DNA of 64,000 nucleotides, taken from contig KQ964250.1 of the NCBI GenBank assembly GCA_001566295.1, positions 124,001-188,000 of the forward strand, given 5' to 3'. Origin of the DNA: Microdochium bolleyi (Eukaryota; Ascomycota; Sordariomycetes; Xylariales; Microdochiaceae). Positions 21,695-35,391 of this stretch are shown here, one piece after another (the first letter of the stretch is position 1; the number at the start of each line of letters is the position of its first letter). A program made the position numbers and the translations under genes. The notes below the pieces were generated by a model. That model worked only from the letters and a program-made list of their open reading frames with translations. It was not told the DNA's origin and did not search any database.

Positions 21695-22487
21695 CGTGGT
21701 CACGAACGATCGCCAGGAACGGCAGGTCCAGAGTGTGTGTCGTCGTCCCCCGGAAACCCCAAAACAAGGCAAGGCAAAGAAGACGCCCGCACGAGCTAGG
21801 GTGGCGCACTCGTCATGACCTTCCTATCTACCTGCCCGAACCTGGCGTGCACCTGAATCTTGGAGGGGAAGTTCGACACAAGCAGCAGCAGCACAATCTT
21901 GGAAAACGTGGTGTGCAGCCCTGGCCCTTGTCCCGGATACCCTCCCTGTCTGTCTGCCTGCCTGCCAGCGTTGCGTGCGTGCCTTGTGCCTGATCTGCCA
22001 GCCGTGCCAAGCTGGGCGACAACGACGGGAGACGACCAGCGGCACAGCACGGAAAAAAAAAAAATGGTATACAGTAAACAGGCTAGGTTGGTGAAGTCCC
22101 TCATGCATCCAAGACACGGCGAATAAAACACACGAAACGGGGTTCGAGCACATGCAGGTTCAAAGTATGAGTCTCTCCCTCGAGCGGTGGCCACGAAGCC
22201 GATGGCGACGGACTCCGGCAAAAGCGCCCCCATGCGCAGAGACAATGAGAAAGTGTGACACCGAAGACCTCGCGTTGACAGCACTCAACCTGTTCTGCTC
22301 CTCTGCGTGCACGCGCGTGCCACCACCCATGGACAAATCATCGATCAGCCGATATCCTTCACGATCTAGAGCCCGCACTAAGCAGTGAAGAAAAGAGCCA
22401 TCCAGCCCCCTTCGCTCCTAGGACGCGGGCCAGCTCGGACATCGTCCATGGTGCTTGACCCAAAAAGGCATCGCAATTGGGGTCCAG

Positions 22488-22501
22488 CCCCCCCCCCCCC
22501 C
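22488..22501 (+). repeat. Poly-C tract (14 nt)
   Basis: Uninterrupted run of 14 C in a gene-free interval. Confidence 0.9.
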
Positions 22502-25500
22502 TCCTCGTCCTTCCCGTCCGCTAACCAAGTCAGGGCTGGATGGAAGGGGGGTGATGGCGCTTGCTGCCCGACCCCCGGCTGTCAAGAGCGGCATGGCCGT
22601 CGGCCCATGGTAAAAAAATGCAACGGAGCATAAGCCGGAGAGTCTGGAGAAGCAGGCCATGTCGTTGTGTCTCTCGCTCCCAAGAGGATCTTGCGAGTTG
22701 CCCTTGTGATACCCGCTGCTGCTGCTACTCGAGTTCTGGTTGGGGCCAGGCACATCGCCCAGAGCCTTACCGGGGACGTTTGGCGTCGTTGCTTCCTTTT
22801 CTCCCCCTTTAAGTATCCGATGCGGTGTGTCGCGTGACGTGCATATTGCTTCTTTCCTGAAGAACTTCCCCATGCCCAGCACTGCTGGACACAGCATGAG
22901 ATGGTGACCCCATCAACTGTGTGCTTGTAACACCAGCAGTCGGTGCAAATTATGCTGCTGCTTCTCTTCCCACACTGGAACAGTTTCTCAAACCGCCACA
23001 AAGTGCACCTTGCAGTCACTTCGACACAGTGATATTTCACGGTTCGGGAGAAACCGCCTTGCCGAAAACCATTAGTCCACTCCGTTCCCCGGAGACGGGA
23101 GCAGGTGGCTGCGGAGTCATTAGCACAATCACTGGCAGCACTTAAGAAGGTGTGGGGCCACCTCATCCAGGCGTGCCCAGACTTGTAGGTACTTGGTTCG
23201 CTGTACTCTGACTGGCCGCCTTGTTGGGGGGCGAGACGGACGCCTGTCTGGTCGATCTCGGGACCATTCGCACGAGGCAGATGGTTCGCCGAGGTCATAC
23301 AAGGTGGGACAGCTTTCCAGTGCGCGTGCTGCATCATCCCGAAGCTGGCGTATGCTGTGCGAGGCAATAGTCACTTAGAGACATCCGTTTCACGGGGGCA
23401 CCAGCAAGGGCCAGGAACAAGATGCGGGACGTCGTCTTCCAAGATGACCCCCCCGGATGTGCATGCCCGCACACGGGATGTTCGTTCTTCATTTTCATAT
23501 GGCCAAGCCCTTCTTACCTGCAGCAAGGCTGTGGGGCGCTCCAAATCGAGACACGAACTTTTGGAAGAGTGGTGTACCGCCGTGGGGAAAGGATCGCTCG
23601 CTCAGCCAGCCAGGTGACTGACTGTCTTGTTCAAGCTCGTCGGCGACTGGATCAGAGCGGCAGCTCGCTTGTCGTGCAGCGCAGGACGGGCCTCGGTCGA
23701 AGCATGGCTGTCGGCACTCGACGAATGGAGGCGAATTCTCATCGGACGAACTCAGCTTCTCCTCCTAGACCAGTGGGCAGTGACATTGACACTGCGGGGT
23801 TTTCGGTGCGGGAGGAGCTTATGGGATCCAAAAGAAGCGGAGCGCCGGATCGGCGTCGTCGGGACGAGGAAGCGGACCGTTCCATGCATCGAGCCTCACA
23901 TGTGTGCCCCTGCTCTGAAGAAATCCCATGGAGACTCAGTCTCGCTGCGGAGCAGTCTGCGTGCCTACCAGCAGGCTGATCCGGGCGAGGGGGAGGCTGA
24001 CAGATTCCGAGTCGTCGTTGGGGGAAGAGATGGCTGTGCAGAGCATCTTGTCAGACTCGTCATCTGATTTGCGAAGGCTGAGATGGTCTTTTTCTTCTTT
24101 CTCTTGAGATATGCGATCGGTCGCGGTCTGACAACCGCCGAGATAGTGAGTGCTACCTCTAGTTGCACGGTGAAGTCCCATGCCGGATCAAGTGAGTATC
24201 CCTTTCCTGTCCTCTGCGCAGTCAGTGGAGTGCTTTCTTTCACCGGATCCCGTGACTATGAACGTGCGTCCAGAGCACGAGGACGACGTACGTCTTGTTG
24301 CACTGCCTCCTGCGCATCCTGCTTATGCCTGACATGTAGCGTGTGGCCGTACTTGCTGAGCCGTCGAGCAGCCCTTGTTCATCCGGTCAGCACGACAGCC
24401 ACATGTCATCGACAGGGCCGGCCATACGCCAAGGTCGGGATCAACCGCTGTGTAGAAGCGATGGGATGCCATGTAGCTAGCTGCACGAGCAACAGTCATC
24501 GCTTGTCAGTCTGGCATGGCCCCTGAGCTCCCTGGCTGTACCTCATTGCCGCGCAGCCCAACATGCTGAGGCTATGGGGAGCGTGGCAACATGGCCGCTG
24601 GGGGTCGACCCAAGCAGACTGACCCTCGTGGGTAGTGTCATGTTCAGGAACGGCGGAAGGGTGCCTAAAGAAAGAAACCCTGGTTGCTTTCCCGCTTCGG
24701 CAGCCCACCACCACCCACCCTTGCTGCATGCACTCCACCCATCACGAGCCCCATCGAGAAGGCTCAGAAGGTCGAGAGGGTGCGTAAGTCCCTCCATGCC
24801 ATGCAGGACGTCTGCCAGCGGATACAACGTATGCTTGCGGGTCAGATCCTAGAGGAGCGGCAGTCCTGCTCATGTGCTACGCAAGATTCCACCCTCATGG
24901 GGCCCGTCGTCTTTGCTCAGACGTGTTCGGCGTGTTTGATGAGCTGACTTTCGGCATTGTAGCCAGATCAGACATAGCTTTGTCGCACACTCTGAAACCA
25001 CGCACACGGCGTCAGTCGGTTCTATGGCGGTGTTCCATTACTTTGTCTTGTAGGCTCTGGCCGGAATGAATTGGGCTACACATCGATTTCGTTCGAGCCA
25101 GCCAGCCAGCCTAAGCCATGCGACGCCGTTCTTCCCAGCGACCGGAGCGCCAGAGAACCAACGGTGATAGTGGCCATTTCGTGTGAAAACCTTAAATGTG
25201 TCGATACTGTACGTTTGACAGGCAACTAAGCAAACAAACCTTCGATAGGAGGCCGTTCTTGAAGTTAGAGAACAACGTTCTGTCGGCACCCAGCCAGGGA
25301 CATGGTAAGCGCAACTCGCGGAGACATTGCGTTGCAAGGCAATGAATGCATCCGGTGCTTTGACCGGCTGTTCAGACGGACCAAGAAACTGTCGATCTGA
25401 GACAGGTCTCCATCCATAGTCGCCAGCCGCATCGCCTTGGCAGAGGTTCGCGAGTAGGTCCTTGCCGGACGTCGTTGCAACAAAGGGTAAAGCACAAAGA

Positions 25501-28231
25501 GGACTTCTTGCAATCGCGCAACGGCATCTCAAAGTTGGCCAGCTTCCCTGGTCGCTATGGTCGCAGCAGTTGTTGGTGGGCGGGAGTATCGATAGCATGT
25601 GGACATGGCATCGAGGCCAGCTGCGATACAGGAGAATGCTTGGTGCCCCCAGTCGAATAGATTACTGAGACATTAACAGTGCAGAATAGATGAGCCACCA
25701 CAGGCTGACCGTGCAAACTGAAGTTGAACCCTACTGCGTTGCACACGCCATCCGTCCTCCGTACAATGGACGGCCCTGGACCAGAGAACGAACTGCTTCT
25801 AAACCCGTGCGAGATTGAATGCATTCTGATCATCTTCGATTTGTGGCGGGAAGAGCTCAGATGATTGAATTGATGTTTGCAGCAGACTGTAGTCCAGAGA
25901 CACCCAACACTCTGGCGGAGTCTGGGGTGGCCATTCAGCCCAGGCCCGCACTCGGCGAAGCGGCACGCCTTCACGCCTTTGTCCTGCGCGCAGCGGAACC
26001 ACAGCAATGAAAAGGCATTTGAACATCACCAAGGTCCCGTGGTATGGCTCGAAACTTTGCAAACCATTTGCCAGCGACCAGCAACCAGAGGCTGATGACG
26101 GTAAGCATAGCTCAGGGCAGAAGCAGTTTAATGGCGCGAGATTGCTGAGTTCCGGCATGGCACGTGGAGTGAGCCTCGCTTCTCCGAGTGGTCTGCAGTT
26201 GAGCGGGTCTCGTTTCGAAGGATAGCAATCAGCAGTGAATGATGTAATCTGATTCCAGCAAATGCCACACGTTGAGTAGCCTAGCCTGCTGCCGAGGACT
26301 GAGCTAGAGGACCATCACGAAGCGGGCATTTATAGACGTGCCTAGGACCTTGCTGCCCACGGGTTTCGCTTCTCGTCTCGCGGTCACACGAGAGCCGGAG
26401 TCACACGAGCTTCAAGGTGGTTGAGCTACTGCCGAGGAAGGCGTCGTGTAGACAGGCAGGTGGTGGGGAGGGCGTATGGAACGGACATGACCCCTGGCGT
26501 CGAACTGTGCAGATGAGAGGTGGGCCATGAGCTGCTCCATTGTCATCGTCCCATTTTCCAGCAAGCTCGGGGTTAGAGAAGGCATAGATAGGGACGACCT
26601 GCTGTCCCTCCGCTCATCGTCTGCCGCCCGGTGCAGCCGTTTGGGTCGACGAGAGCAGGAGCCCAGTTTAGCAAACAACGTACGGCCATGGTGGCTGCCC
26701 AGTTCTTTTGGGTTTGACGGATGGTCGTGTCTGCTTCACAAGGTTGCCAGGGTGGGCCGCTTGGGGCGAAGGGTTGATGGACCTGGACTCCGTGGTTTCA
26801 ACGGGAGCACGGACATGGCCAACAACTCGTGAAAGACTGGACAAGCACAAAGGCGTCGCCTGTGCTCGGTGTCGACGGATGGATCAACATGCTTCCTGCT
26901 GCTTTGCCCATGAGGGCTCGCCTTGGCCACTGATGTCGAGATGGTCCCCTGGAGAGCATTCATGTCGATGGTGGACTGATGACAAGAAGTGGAGCCTGTC
27001 GAGCCTGTCTGGGCGTGGCCAAGGACTGCGGTGGCTTGCTGCTGAGCTGGCGGGTGGGCATTGCTGAGCAGCCATGGGACGGTGCGGTGGGTGGTTGACC
27101 TGGCATCCGGATCCACCAGTAGCCAGCGAGGAACGGCGCCGACCCTGTCCTTCGGGTCCTGCAGCGGGGAGTCATGTCGGCGTGGGCGAACCGGAACAGT
27201 CTGGGACTGACCCTGACGGACACGAGCCACAGCACGGGCTTCTCTCGGTGTTCCCTCAGCCTGGCAGTCGAAACCTTGCTGGCCATGCCCGGTGGGAGCG
27301 TGGGCAGATTGCACGCAGACCAGGTGTACAAAGAGACAGAGCCGGCGGGCGTGGCTGCGGCAGTGTGCTCTGCGGATGCTCGGGAGCTTGCTCGGCCGGT
27401 GATGCACAAAGACTCATGGATGACGGGCGGAGAGAGTGCAAGTGACTTGGAGGGTGAGAGTACCTGAGCTGTGCCAAGGGCCCCCCAAGCCCCAAGGATG
27501 TGCCCGCCCCACTGGCCGCGCCCCATTGGCAGGCGGGCAGGGCGCCCCGTCCAGGCCGCGGGCTGGAAGGAGAGGCAGGTGCAGTACGTGCAGCAGGTGG
27601 GGACAGCCTCCGGAGTACAGGCGGGAGCGCACTCCCTTCACTCGCCTCGCCCATTGTCCATCCAGCACGGTGCACCTCCGAGCCGTACCCTGCCGCACTG
27701 CTCGCTCACTGCTGATGCGTGCTCGATCCAGCCGTGCCCGTCTCTCGCCTATTCCTCTCCTCCCTCTCACCTCTATCCAGCCAGACCACGACTCTCGTTT
27801 CTGCTCCTCTTGCTCGTCTGCTGCTGCACCCCCCTCCTCCACCTCCACGGGCGCTCTGCTTCCGACGACATCGCCTTGTGCCTACGCTGCAGAGCCACTG
27901 CCACCCCTTCCGACGATCGACACCCGACTCACTGCCTCCCGGGACTAGACCTCGCCGATCCACCTCGACATCGTCGGATCCGTCTGCAACTTCCTCGCTG
28001 CAGCCTCGCAGCAACCATATCGACTGCCCAACCCGCCATGTGACGTGCCTCCCATCGAGCCTATCGACCTTCGCTTAGGGCTTCCGACGGTCCTGCTGCG
28101 GGCAGGACTGCAGCTAGCAGTCTCCCCTTGTTGGGCGGCTGCACAAGCAGGTCCCCCGACACGACCCCCAGGGCCAATTCGCTCCGCTGCGACTGGTTCT
28201 CGCCTCGAGCACAAGACAACTGCTGGACAGG

Positions 28232-30529
28232 ATGACGACTCTCACGATTCCCGATGCGGGCCTCCACCTGGAGAGCTCAGCCAAGATGGCCAATGCTCTG
28301 CCACTTCAGGCGTTTGGAATAACGCTGAGTGACAGCATGATTGAAGACATGATAAGATGTGTACAAGATGGTGAAGAGATAGAGCTGGTCCTTGGGAGCG
28401 AGCCGGTATGTTTCTCATCTTCGGCCGGGACCGAACAGCTGGGCAATCACTGCTTTCACGGTCATGGCCAGGTTACTCCATTGTCCTCAAATCGATGACT
28501 GACATGTGCACGTGGTGATAGTGCCTTGAATTCGCATCACGATCACACATTGTCGAACCGATACCCGATGCTTCCGAGTACGACCTGTTTCTCACAAACC
28601 CCGAAGACAATCCCACATTAGCTCAAAGGCTGCCTCGTCCGGCCCAGTCACTATGGAAGAAGCCCACAACGCAGGACCTGCCTACCAAGGCAGAAAGGAC
28701 AAGCAGCGCCATGAGCCGGTCATCCTCATCGTCAGGCCCGGAGTCTGAGAAGAGCGGTAACAGGTACAGTGACGTTACAGCCCAGATCTGCTGGGTGGTG
28801 CTAACCATAGTACAGTACTCGACTCACGAACGGCGGGCCCACCTGGGACAACAAGCAAAGAGGCAAGGCATCGCGCCCATCTACCAAGCTTCTCGCCCCT
28901 GGCAGGTCGTCGATGGCAGCAGCAATGGCTGGAACAACACCTCGGTCGCTGCCTGCCAGCCCTGCTCTTAATGGAGTCTCTTCCCCGAATCCAGCCATAT
29001 CTGCATCGCAGCAGCTGCTCGAGAAGAACAAGGAGCAACGCAGCATCCTTGTCCATGAGCTCGCGGCACGGGACCGGACACTTGAGTACTTAGAGGGCAA
29101 GTGGCTCGGGGACGCCAAGGACCTCAGACCTACGCTGGAGAAAGTAGCGAGCTTTGATCAATCCAGCAAGAGCTGGGGCCTGAAGAAACTATACTGGAAG
29201 GAACTGGACGTGTGGAACTACACATATGATGCGCCCGGGGATCGGCAGGCAGCCATCGACAACGCCGTACGTCAGTTTGACAAGCAGCGGATCGGCACCG
29301 CCTCGCCGGAGTGGGAGAGGCTCCTAGCCCCTGAGGAGCGTGGCAAGGGCAAGACCTTGAGCAAGCTGCAAGCGACACTGGCAAAGGGTAACATCACCCC
29401 AGTGCCGAAGTTATCTGTGCAGAAGGCCGATGATGGGGACAAGAGCGAAGCAGACACTGCGAAGCTGCCCAAGGGAGGCGAGGCGCTGGCTCGGTCCAGT
29501 TCGCAAGCGAGCATACCGAAGGTGAAGAAGCCAACCGAGCGGGAGGTCCCACCCAAGAAGCTGCTGTCAACTGCTCCCAAGAAGACTGTTCCACCAGTGA
29601 AGAAGCCTCTTGCCAAGGTCAAGGCAACGGATGACAAGGGCCGAAAGGCGCCTTTGTCGGACGAATTTGTCTACGACTCGTCCAGCAGCCAAGACGAGGT
29701 CCCTCTGGCGTCCTCAACTTCGACGACCAAGCCAAAGATTGCCGACAAGCCCAGGGATCGGCCGGTTGAGAGGCCTATTGAGAAGCTCGTCGAGCGTCCG
29801 CGGGAACGTGAACGTGGCACACCGTCCTCTTTGCCGCCAAAGCCAAAGTCTATCGTTCGGGTTCCTCGGCCGCCAGTGAAGCCCGCACCGTCCCCGAGCC
29901 CACAGAAAAGAGGCCGCGAGGACGACGACAGCAGCTCAAGTTCTGGCGCGCCGCTCAGCAAGCGCCTCAAGCCAAAGGAGCCCGTCAAGCCCCCTGTCTC
30001 GCGCAGCGTCATTTCCAGCAAGAAACCGGCCGAGGCTAGTCAGCAGCGCAGTTCGGATTTGGGCCAGAAGCAGCGAAGCAACGGCACGGCCAATAGTTCA
30101 TCGTCACTGGCGGCTAAGAGCAAGAATACGTCTCCCACGAAGTCATCGCCGCTTGCCACTTCACCACCAACGAATGCGTCAGACTTTGACGACCGCAGCA
30201 GTCAAAGTCAAGGCTACACCCATGCGCGCAACGCTGTTCGCCCTGCGAATGGGCTCTCGAATAGCAAATCTCAGCTCGTGGCCAAGAAACGGAAGGAATC
30301 TGATTCTGACCAAGACTCCGTTTCGAACAAGAAGTCGCGTGTGAGCAAAGAGGTGCTCAGGCGGGCCAACATGTTCACGCGACAGTACGAGCGTTATGAG
30401 GCCCTGCACCGAGAGATTGAGCAACTCGACGAGCCTGACGACGAGAAGCTCCAGCACCTTCTTGAGATGCGGAGAAAGCTTGTCGCTTGGAAGACAGAAA
30501 TCTCTCGTGAAGTCGCTGCATCGGCGTGA
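28232..30529 (+). CDS. ELL-like RNA polymerase II elongation factor
   Basis: Three exons (28232-28405, 28522-28763, 28816-30529) join to 709 aa. The N-terminal ~140 residues are a compact domain. At ~220-320 a winged-helix-like segment (SILVHELAARDRTLEYL, LEKVASFDQSSKSWGLKKLYWKEL, DNAVRQFDKQR) aligns by eye with the central ELL domain of animal ELL proteins. A long Lys/Ser/Pro-rich disordered region follows, with several basic nuclear-localisation-like clusters. The last ~65 residues (FTRQYERYEALHREIEQL...LEMRRKLVAWKTEI) are a helical segment resembling the occludin/ELL C-terminal homology region. ELL suppresses transient pausing by polymerase II, with EAF as partner (ell1/eaf1 in fission yeast). 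The assignment rests on motif resemblance and not on a search. The leader is C/T-rich. Confidence 0.75.
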
Positions 30530-33500
30530 TAACGCTGTTGTGTGCGCGTGCAACCTGCACCAGCTGCCGTGACAAGAGCGGAATTGGACACCGGAGTTTT
30601 CTGATACTCGCAGGGTTCTGCATCTGCATTTTGCATTCGAATTTCAATCATCATACAATGAGCAACGGAGTCTGGGGTATCATAACAGCACATGGCTTGA
30701 ACGTTTCAGCCATCAACATTTACTGCATTGGGAACAAAAGAATCTTGTTAGAACGGATTATTAGTCTGGAGATTTACACATGACGAAACGAATAAACATT
30801 ATATCCCCCATGACAATTTCCCACAGTCCACGCGTGCCTCGTCGCTGCCGCTTGATCAATTGCTCTTCTACTTTTACTGCGAAGGGCACAGCCGAGGACT
30901 ATCCCATTTGTTCTGCAGCGACAAAGAGGAGGTGGGTGAGGTATATGGGCAATCAGACCCACTAGACTTTGTTTTTACCTGGTTTGCTCCCCTTCGCCAG
31001 TGACGAAGCCGACAACCAAACATGACTGCGGATGGAACTCGGTCTTTGCTATCACATGTACGAAACCACGACGTTCGAGGCATGCTTTCCTCGGGTTTGG
31101 TCGGTGGGTACTTGGTGGGAACTGACACCATAGAGCCCCGGGTATTTACCGGGGGCTGGTTTACGTGTACCTAGTGCCCGCAGCGGTAGGTCGGCGTAGA
31201 TAGTTGGAAAAAAGGGGGGAAATGCCCCTCGAGGCAGAGAGCCCAACAATTCCTGCGTGACTGGTTGCACTGAGCGAGCTCGGATACCATCGGATTAACC
31301 ATGTGAGCTGTCGAAACTCTTTGGTGTTGGCTACGTCGCTTCACTCGCGCTCGTTGAGAACTAGGTATGCTAGGTACTTCGTCCGAACGTGGAGAGCCCA
31401 ATGAGAGATAAGACGAACTCATCTCGTCATGGGGGGTTCAAGCCTCTTCGTATTCAGGTGCAAGCGCGGTCGCGAGCTATGTGGTGTCCAACCCGTAAGC
31501 TGTTCCAAAGGACCGACCAGCCTCCCCCGAGGCCTGCCTGGCCTGCCCTGTTCGTCGTATGACCACGGGTGGTACGGAGTGTCGTTGTGGATCATGTAGG
31601 GATTGCGGCGCGCTTAGAATGCACTGCTAGTGGCGGGAACACCCGCGGCCCGCCTCTGATGCGACCGGCGGGCCACACGCGGCAGCGGGACGGCGCTTAA
31701 GCGCATACATGTTGCGCTTGGCGGCAGACGGGTCCAATCACGGCTCAGGTCAGGTCAGGTCAGGTCAGGTCGAGCCATTCATCATGGGGGGCAGTGCTCT
31801 CGCCGTTCCTGGTCGATCTGCCACCCTCGCGGGCCGCAATGTGGTCGCGAGGCGGTCTCTTTGTTCTCGCGGGTGGAGCACTGGCATGGGCTTGGGGGTC
31901 GGTCTTGTAATTGAGCTTCGGCGGGAGTGCCAGAAAATACCTCTTGTGATTAATCGTGATATCGCGGCCTGTTGGCCGTTGCCGTGTGGCAGCTTGGCAT
32001 TCACTAAGGTGGAGGTTATCGTCGAGTACAGCCGGCAATCCTGGCAGCATGAAAGCCGAGCCTTACACCGTCGGGCCAATACCACTTCTTGGTATGAGTG
32101 CACTCTAGCGAAGCTGGTCTCATAACAAGCTCGGCGTAGCTTGTCAAGACCGATACATGTGACCAATCGCCTTTCTGGCCTGACTGAAGAGGCCCGGTAG
32201 TGATATGCTGGTCGGTACCCAGCGAAGGCACCTGTGAACACAGCACAGTGTCAAGCTGGGCGTCTGTTTGGTACTGAGTCGGCACCGAGCCAGCACGTCG
32301 GAGCAAGGCGCTTTGTTGTACAGCAAGCCGTGTAGTGTGATACAGACAAGCGTCCTTGTCACGCTTATGGAGACAGATGTTGTTCTCTTGCGGGTCGAAG
32401 GCAGGACAGAGGAAGTCCACCTCAAGTGCTGATTCGCGCGAAGCAAGCTGCCGACGTTGACGCTGGCTCTATAATGACAGCTCTTCATAGCACCATGCTG
32501 AGACATGCGGCATTGGATTTTTCACGTAGCTCGCCTAAACATTACATGGCGGCTTTGGATACTAAAGAGGCGCACTTGAGACGATTCATGGCTGATGACG
32601 AGGTCGGAAAGTCGCCTGCCGTAGCTTGCACGATTGACTGGTGGGCACGGCTATGTCACGAGAGCAATGCCAAATCCAACTCGATCATGTGCAGATGAAT
32701 ACATCTTTGGTGCACAGGTAGAGCTGGTTCATGGCGAGGTCAAGTTGGCTGTACCCTATCATGACCAAGCCGACCGTGACAGGACGAACTTTGACAGGAA
32801 TATAGACAGGCTGTGACGAGGGTGACGGCTGGAACTACCAGCAGCAACGCTCAGAACGGTGGTCAGGACCACATTAAAGCCATACGTTAGTAGTGTTCTT
32901 TAATTCCTCAATATTCGGGCGCGAAGGAGATGGACGGCTTACCTGGAAGAAAAAAGGGTTGAAGCACCATCCCCACCAGAGTAATCAGAATCGAATTGTG
33001 CCGCACCGTCATCCCCAAGAAGGGATGACAGCACAGCACGCTGCGTATCGCACTCAAGTGTTCGCACACAATCTTCGCAACGGCTCTCCCATAGGGAAAC
33101 ACTGCTCCAGAGAGACCCCGCGAAGGGACTCCCCGGGCAGGCCCCTGCTTTTCTGATGCCAATTGCAGGCGTGATGTCACGCCAGACCCTTACGGGCAGA
33201 CCGGTCGATCCCACAACTGGGCGGGCGACTTGCGGTGTGGTATTGAAGATTACTCCGAATTTCTCATATGCTGAAGGAAGGCGGCCCGTGATCGCCTCGT
33301 GACCAAGAGTTCCCGGAGGATATCGAGGTCAGAGACAAGACCGAGAGACTGCGCGTGACGCAGTACTCTCTGTTTGTAGCATAGAAACGCAGCGTTGATG
33401 GGGATGGTGCTTGAGGAAGGAAAGGAAGAGGAAAGGAAGAGGGACGGGTTTCGTCGCGCACTGCCTTGAACAATTTCGAGTCACAGAGCCGTCCGAAAAT

Positions 33501-34200
33501 TGGGGACGTTGCACTGGCCAATAAGAGTGGTTATTTCTGCCTGGTGCGGGCCTGAGGTCTGCGGCATGCGGTGGGGTACCTTCCCTGCCAAAATGGTAGG
33601 CGAGATACCCGAAGTTGGAAGACAGCAACGTTCGATTTCTCAACTTTCTCTGCACTTGGAATTGATGCATCCAATCGGCTCAGAGGCTCACTCTCATGCC
33701 TTAAAACAGCCGAACAATGTTGTCTTCAAGAATAACCTGCGTCGACCTGGGTCGAAGTGGTCGTTTTGCAGTTGTGAGCACTTGACTAATGAAGTGACTT
33801 CCGGGTTCCCGTCTGTTTGGTGCAGATCCACTCGAGGAACAAAGCCGCTCCTGCCCTTTCCAAACCACGAAACCTCCTATTGTCTCGGCTCTGGGTCGAA
33901 TACTTGGACCAAACATTATCACGTCCAAGGCCTAGAATAACCAGATGATGCATTGTTCACTTGTGCTCGCTTTGGCGATCATGGCACTATGACAGCTGGC
34001 ATCAGATTCGGACATTGCACATTTTCCTGAGGTAATGAGATTACCTCAAATCTCACGAATCCCATTTCATCGAGAAAAGCATCAACTGCTTCCCAACCCT
34101 ACTTGGATAGACCTTGTGTGTCTGCGAATTCCCGGCATAGAAGCGGTCTCAATCACTCGACATCGTCTGGAACCAACGACCTTGACTGGACGCCATTACC
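30530..34200. other. 3.7 kb gene-free interval
   Basis: Lies between the ELL-like gene and the methyltransferase gene. No ORF is convincing. It contains a (TCAGG)5 tandem repeat at 31745-31769. The 3' part (33950-34200) probably holds the methyltransferase promoter. Confidence 0.55.
31745..31769 (+). repeat. Tandem repeat (TCAGG)x5
   Basis: Five perfect copies of a 5-bp unit, followed by a partial copy. Confidence 0.9.
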
Positions 34201-35328
34201 ATGGCAGCCAAAGGAACCATGGTCACATCCGTGCTCGATCTTCCTCAGGTGTGGCAGCGGCCTTCATACAACGACCTGCTCGCCTGCTTGCATGATCTCA
34301 GGTACGAGCCTCCAGTCTGGGATCCCAGCGTTTCACGGCGGGCCATTCTCAACGACCAGGAGCACTCTGCCCAGTTTCAGCGTGAGGTTGCTGGATACCT
34401 GGCATCCATGATCAAGAGCGAATTCTCCTGGATCGGAGACGACGACGAGCGCGAAGTCCTCTGGAACGAAGCGAGCCGGCGGATTTCAGAGCGGTGTGGG
34501 AGAGCTGGGATGAGCGAGCTTGTACGCCGGTGGCCGTTCCGGCAAGAGTCCGAAGAGTCCTCATTTGAACTCATCATCCGTGAGCCCCCGATGACGGGGG
34601 ACTCGCTCGGCCTGAAGACATGGGCATCGTCCTACGCTCTGGCCCAGCTGCTCGGAGATATTGCGCGGAGCTCCTTGTCGCACTTGCTCACGCCAGGCCA
34701 GTCCAACACTCTGCCAAAGATTCTCGAGCTCGGCTCCGGCACCGGATTGTTGGGCATGGCAGCCGCTGGCCAGTGGAAAGCCCGTGTTCTGCTCAGTGAC
34801 CTGCCTGAGATTATTCCCAATCTTACCTTCAACGTCGATATGAACAGATCCACAATCGAGGCGATGGGAGGCGGCTTAGATCAAGCAGCTCTCACATGGG
34901 GCGGGCCTCAAGGCGACGACGACGAGAGCAATGACGATGAGCGTTTTGCGGAAAAGAATTGTTTCGATGTGAGTTATGATCTTGTATATTGAACGAGCCG
35001 CTCACAAGACTAATATACACATGCCTGCTAGATCATTCTCTCTGCAGACTCGGTCTACGACGACAATCATCCAGAACTCCTCGCGTCCGCAATCTGCGAG
35101 CAGCTCTCCGCTCGCCCCGAGGCACGAATTGTCCTCATGAGCCCCTTGAGAGATTCTCTCACAACTGTCTTGCTCAATAGGCTGCGCTCTACCCTGGCTG
35201 AGAGCCACCTTCGGCTCAGCTGTCTTGAGGAGCACGTTGTCGATGCACAGGATGACTGGGACGAGGATCGCGATGCACAGCCGGTCCGATGCTGGTGGGC
35301 TGTCTTTGGGCGGACCACGGCAGAGTAA
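34201..35328 (+). CDS. Protein-lysine methyltransferase, METTL21/EFM2-like
   Basis: Two exons (34201-34968, 35032-35328) join to 354 aa. Class I SAM-methyltransferase motifs are present in order: SLGLKTWASSYALAQLL before motif I, motif I ILELGSGTGLLGMAAA at ~178-193, post-I VLLSDLPEIIPNL, and, across the intron, FDIILSADSVYDDNHP in the place of the D/E-x-x-Y catalytic signature of METTL21-type lysine methyltransferases. The C-terminal half carries the usual strand ARIVLMSPLRD and ends in WWAVFG. The yeast relative EFM2 methylates eEF2 in the cytosol, and the fission yeast relative is Rrg1. Which substrate this enzyme modifies cannot be read from the sequence. It is convergent with the next gene, separated by 146 bases that hold a perfect inverted repeat. 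Confidence 0.85.
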
Positions 35329-35391
35329 TGGCGCAGCTCGTCGCGGTAGTGTGACGCCTGTATAACGGCAGTGTGCTTACCGCGAACGTGG

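Larger units (their letters stand above)
19002..28231. other. 9.2 kb interval without a recognisable gene
   Basis: The largest gene-free stretch in the window. No ORF carries a family signature, and the longest (261 codons at 22582-23367, minus) overlaps others and looks random. No transposase, reverse transcriptase or terminal repeat was recognised. Visible structure: an AT-richer patch around 19980-20480, a CA-rich microsatellite (21654-21694), a run of 12 A (~22052-22063) and a run of 14 C (22488-22501). The last ~550 bases before 28231 are strongly pyrimidine-rich on the plus strand (especially 27690-27840), as expected for a fungal promoter or 5' leader of the next gene. It may hold non-coding transcripts or decayed repeats that cannot be proved by reading. 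Confidence 0.5.

Noticed and set aside
22582..23367. 261-codon minus-strand ORF rich in Cys and Trp
   Set aside because: No recognisable family; composition looks random and it is overlapped by other ORFs in a gene-free region.
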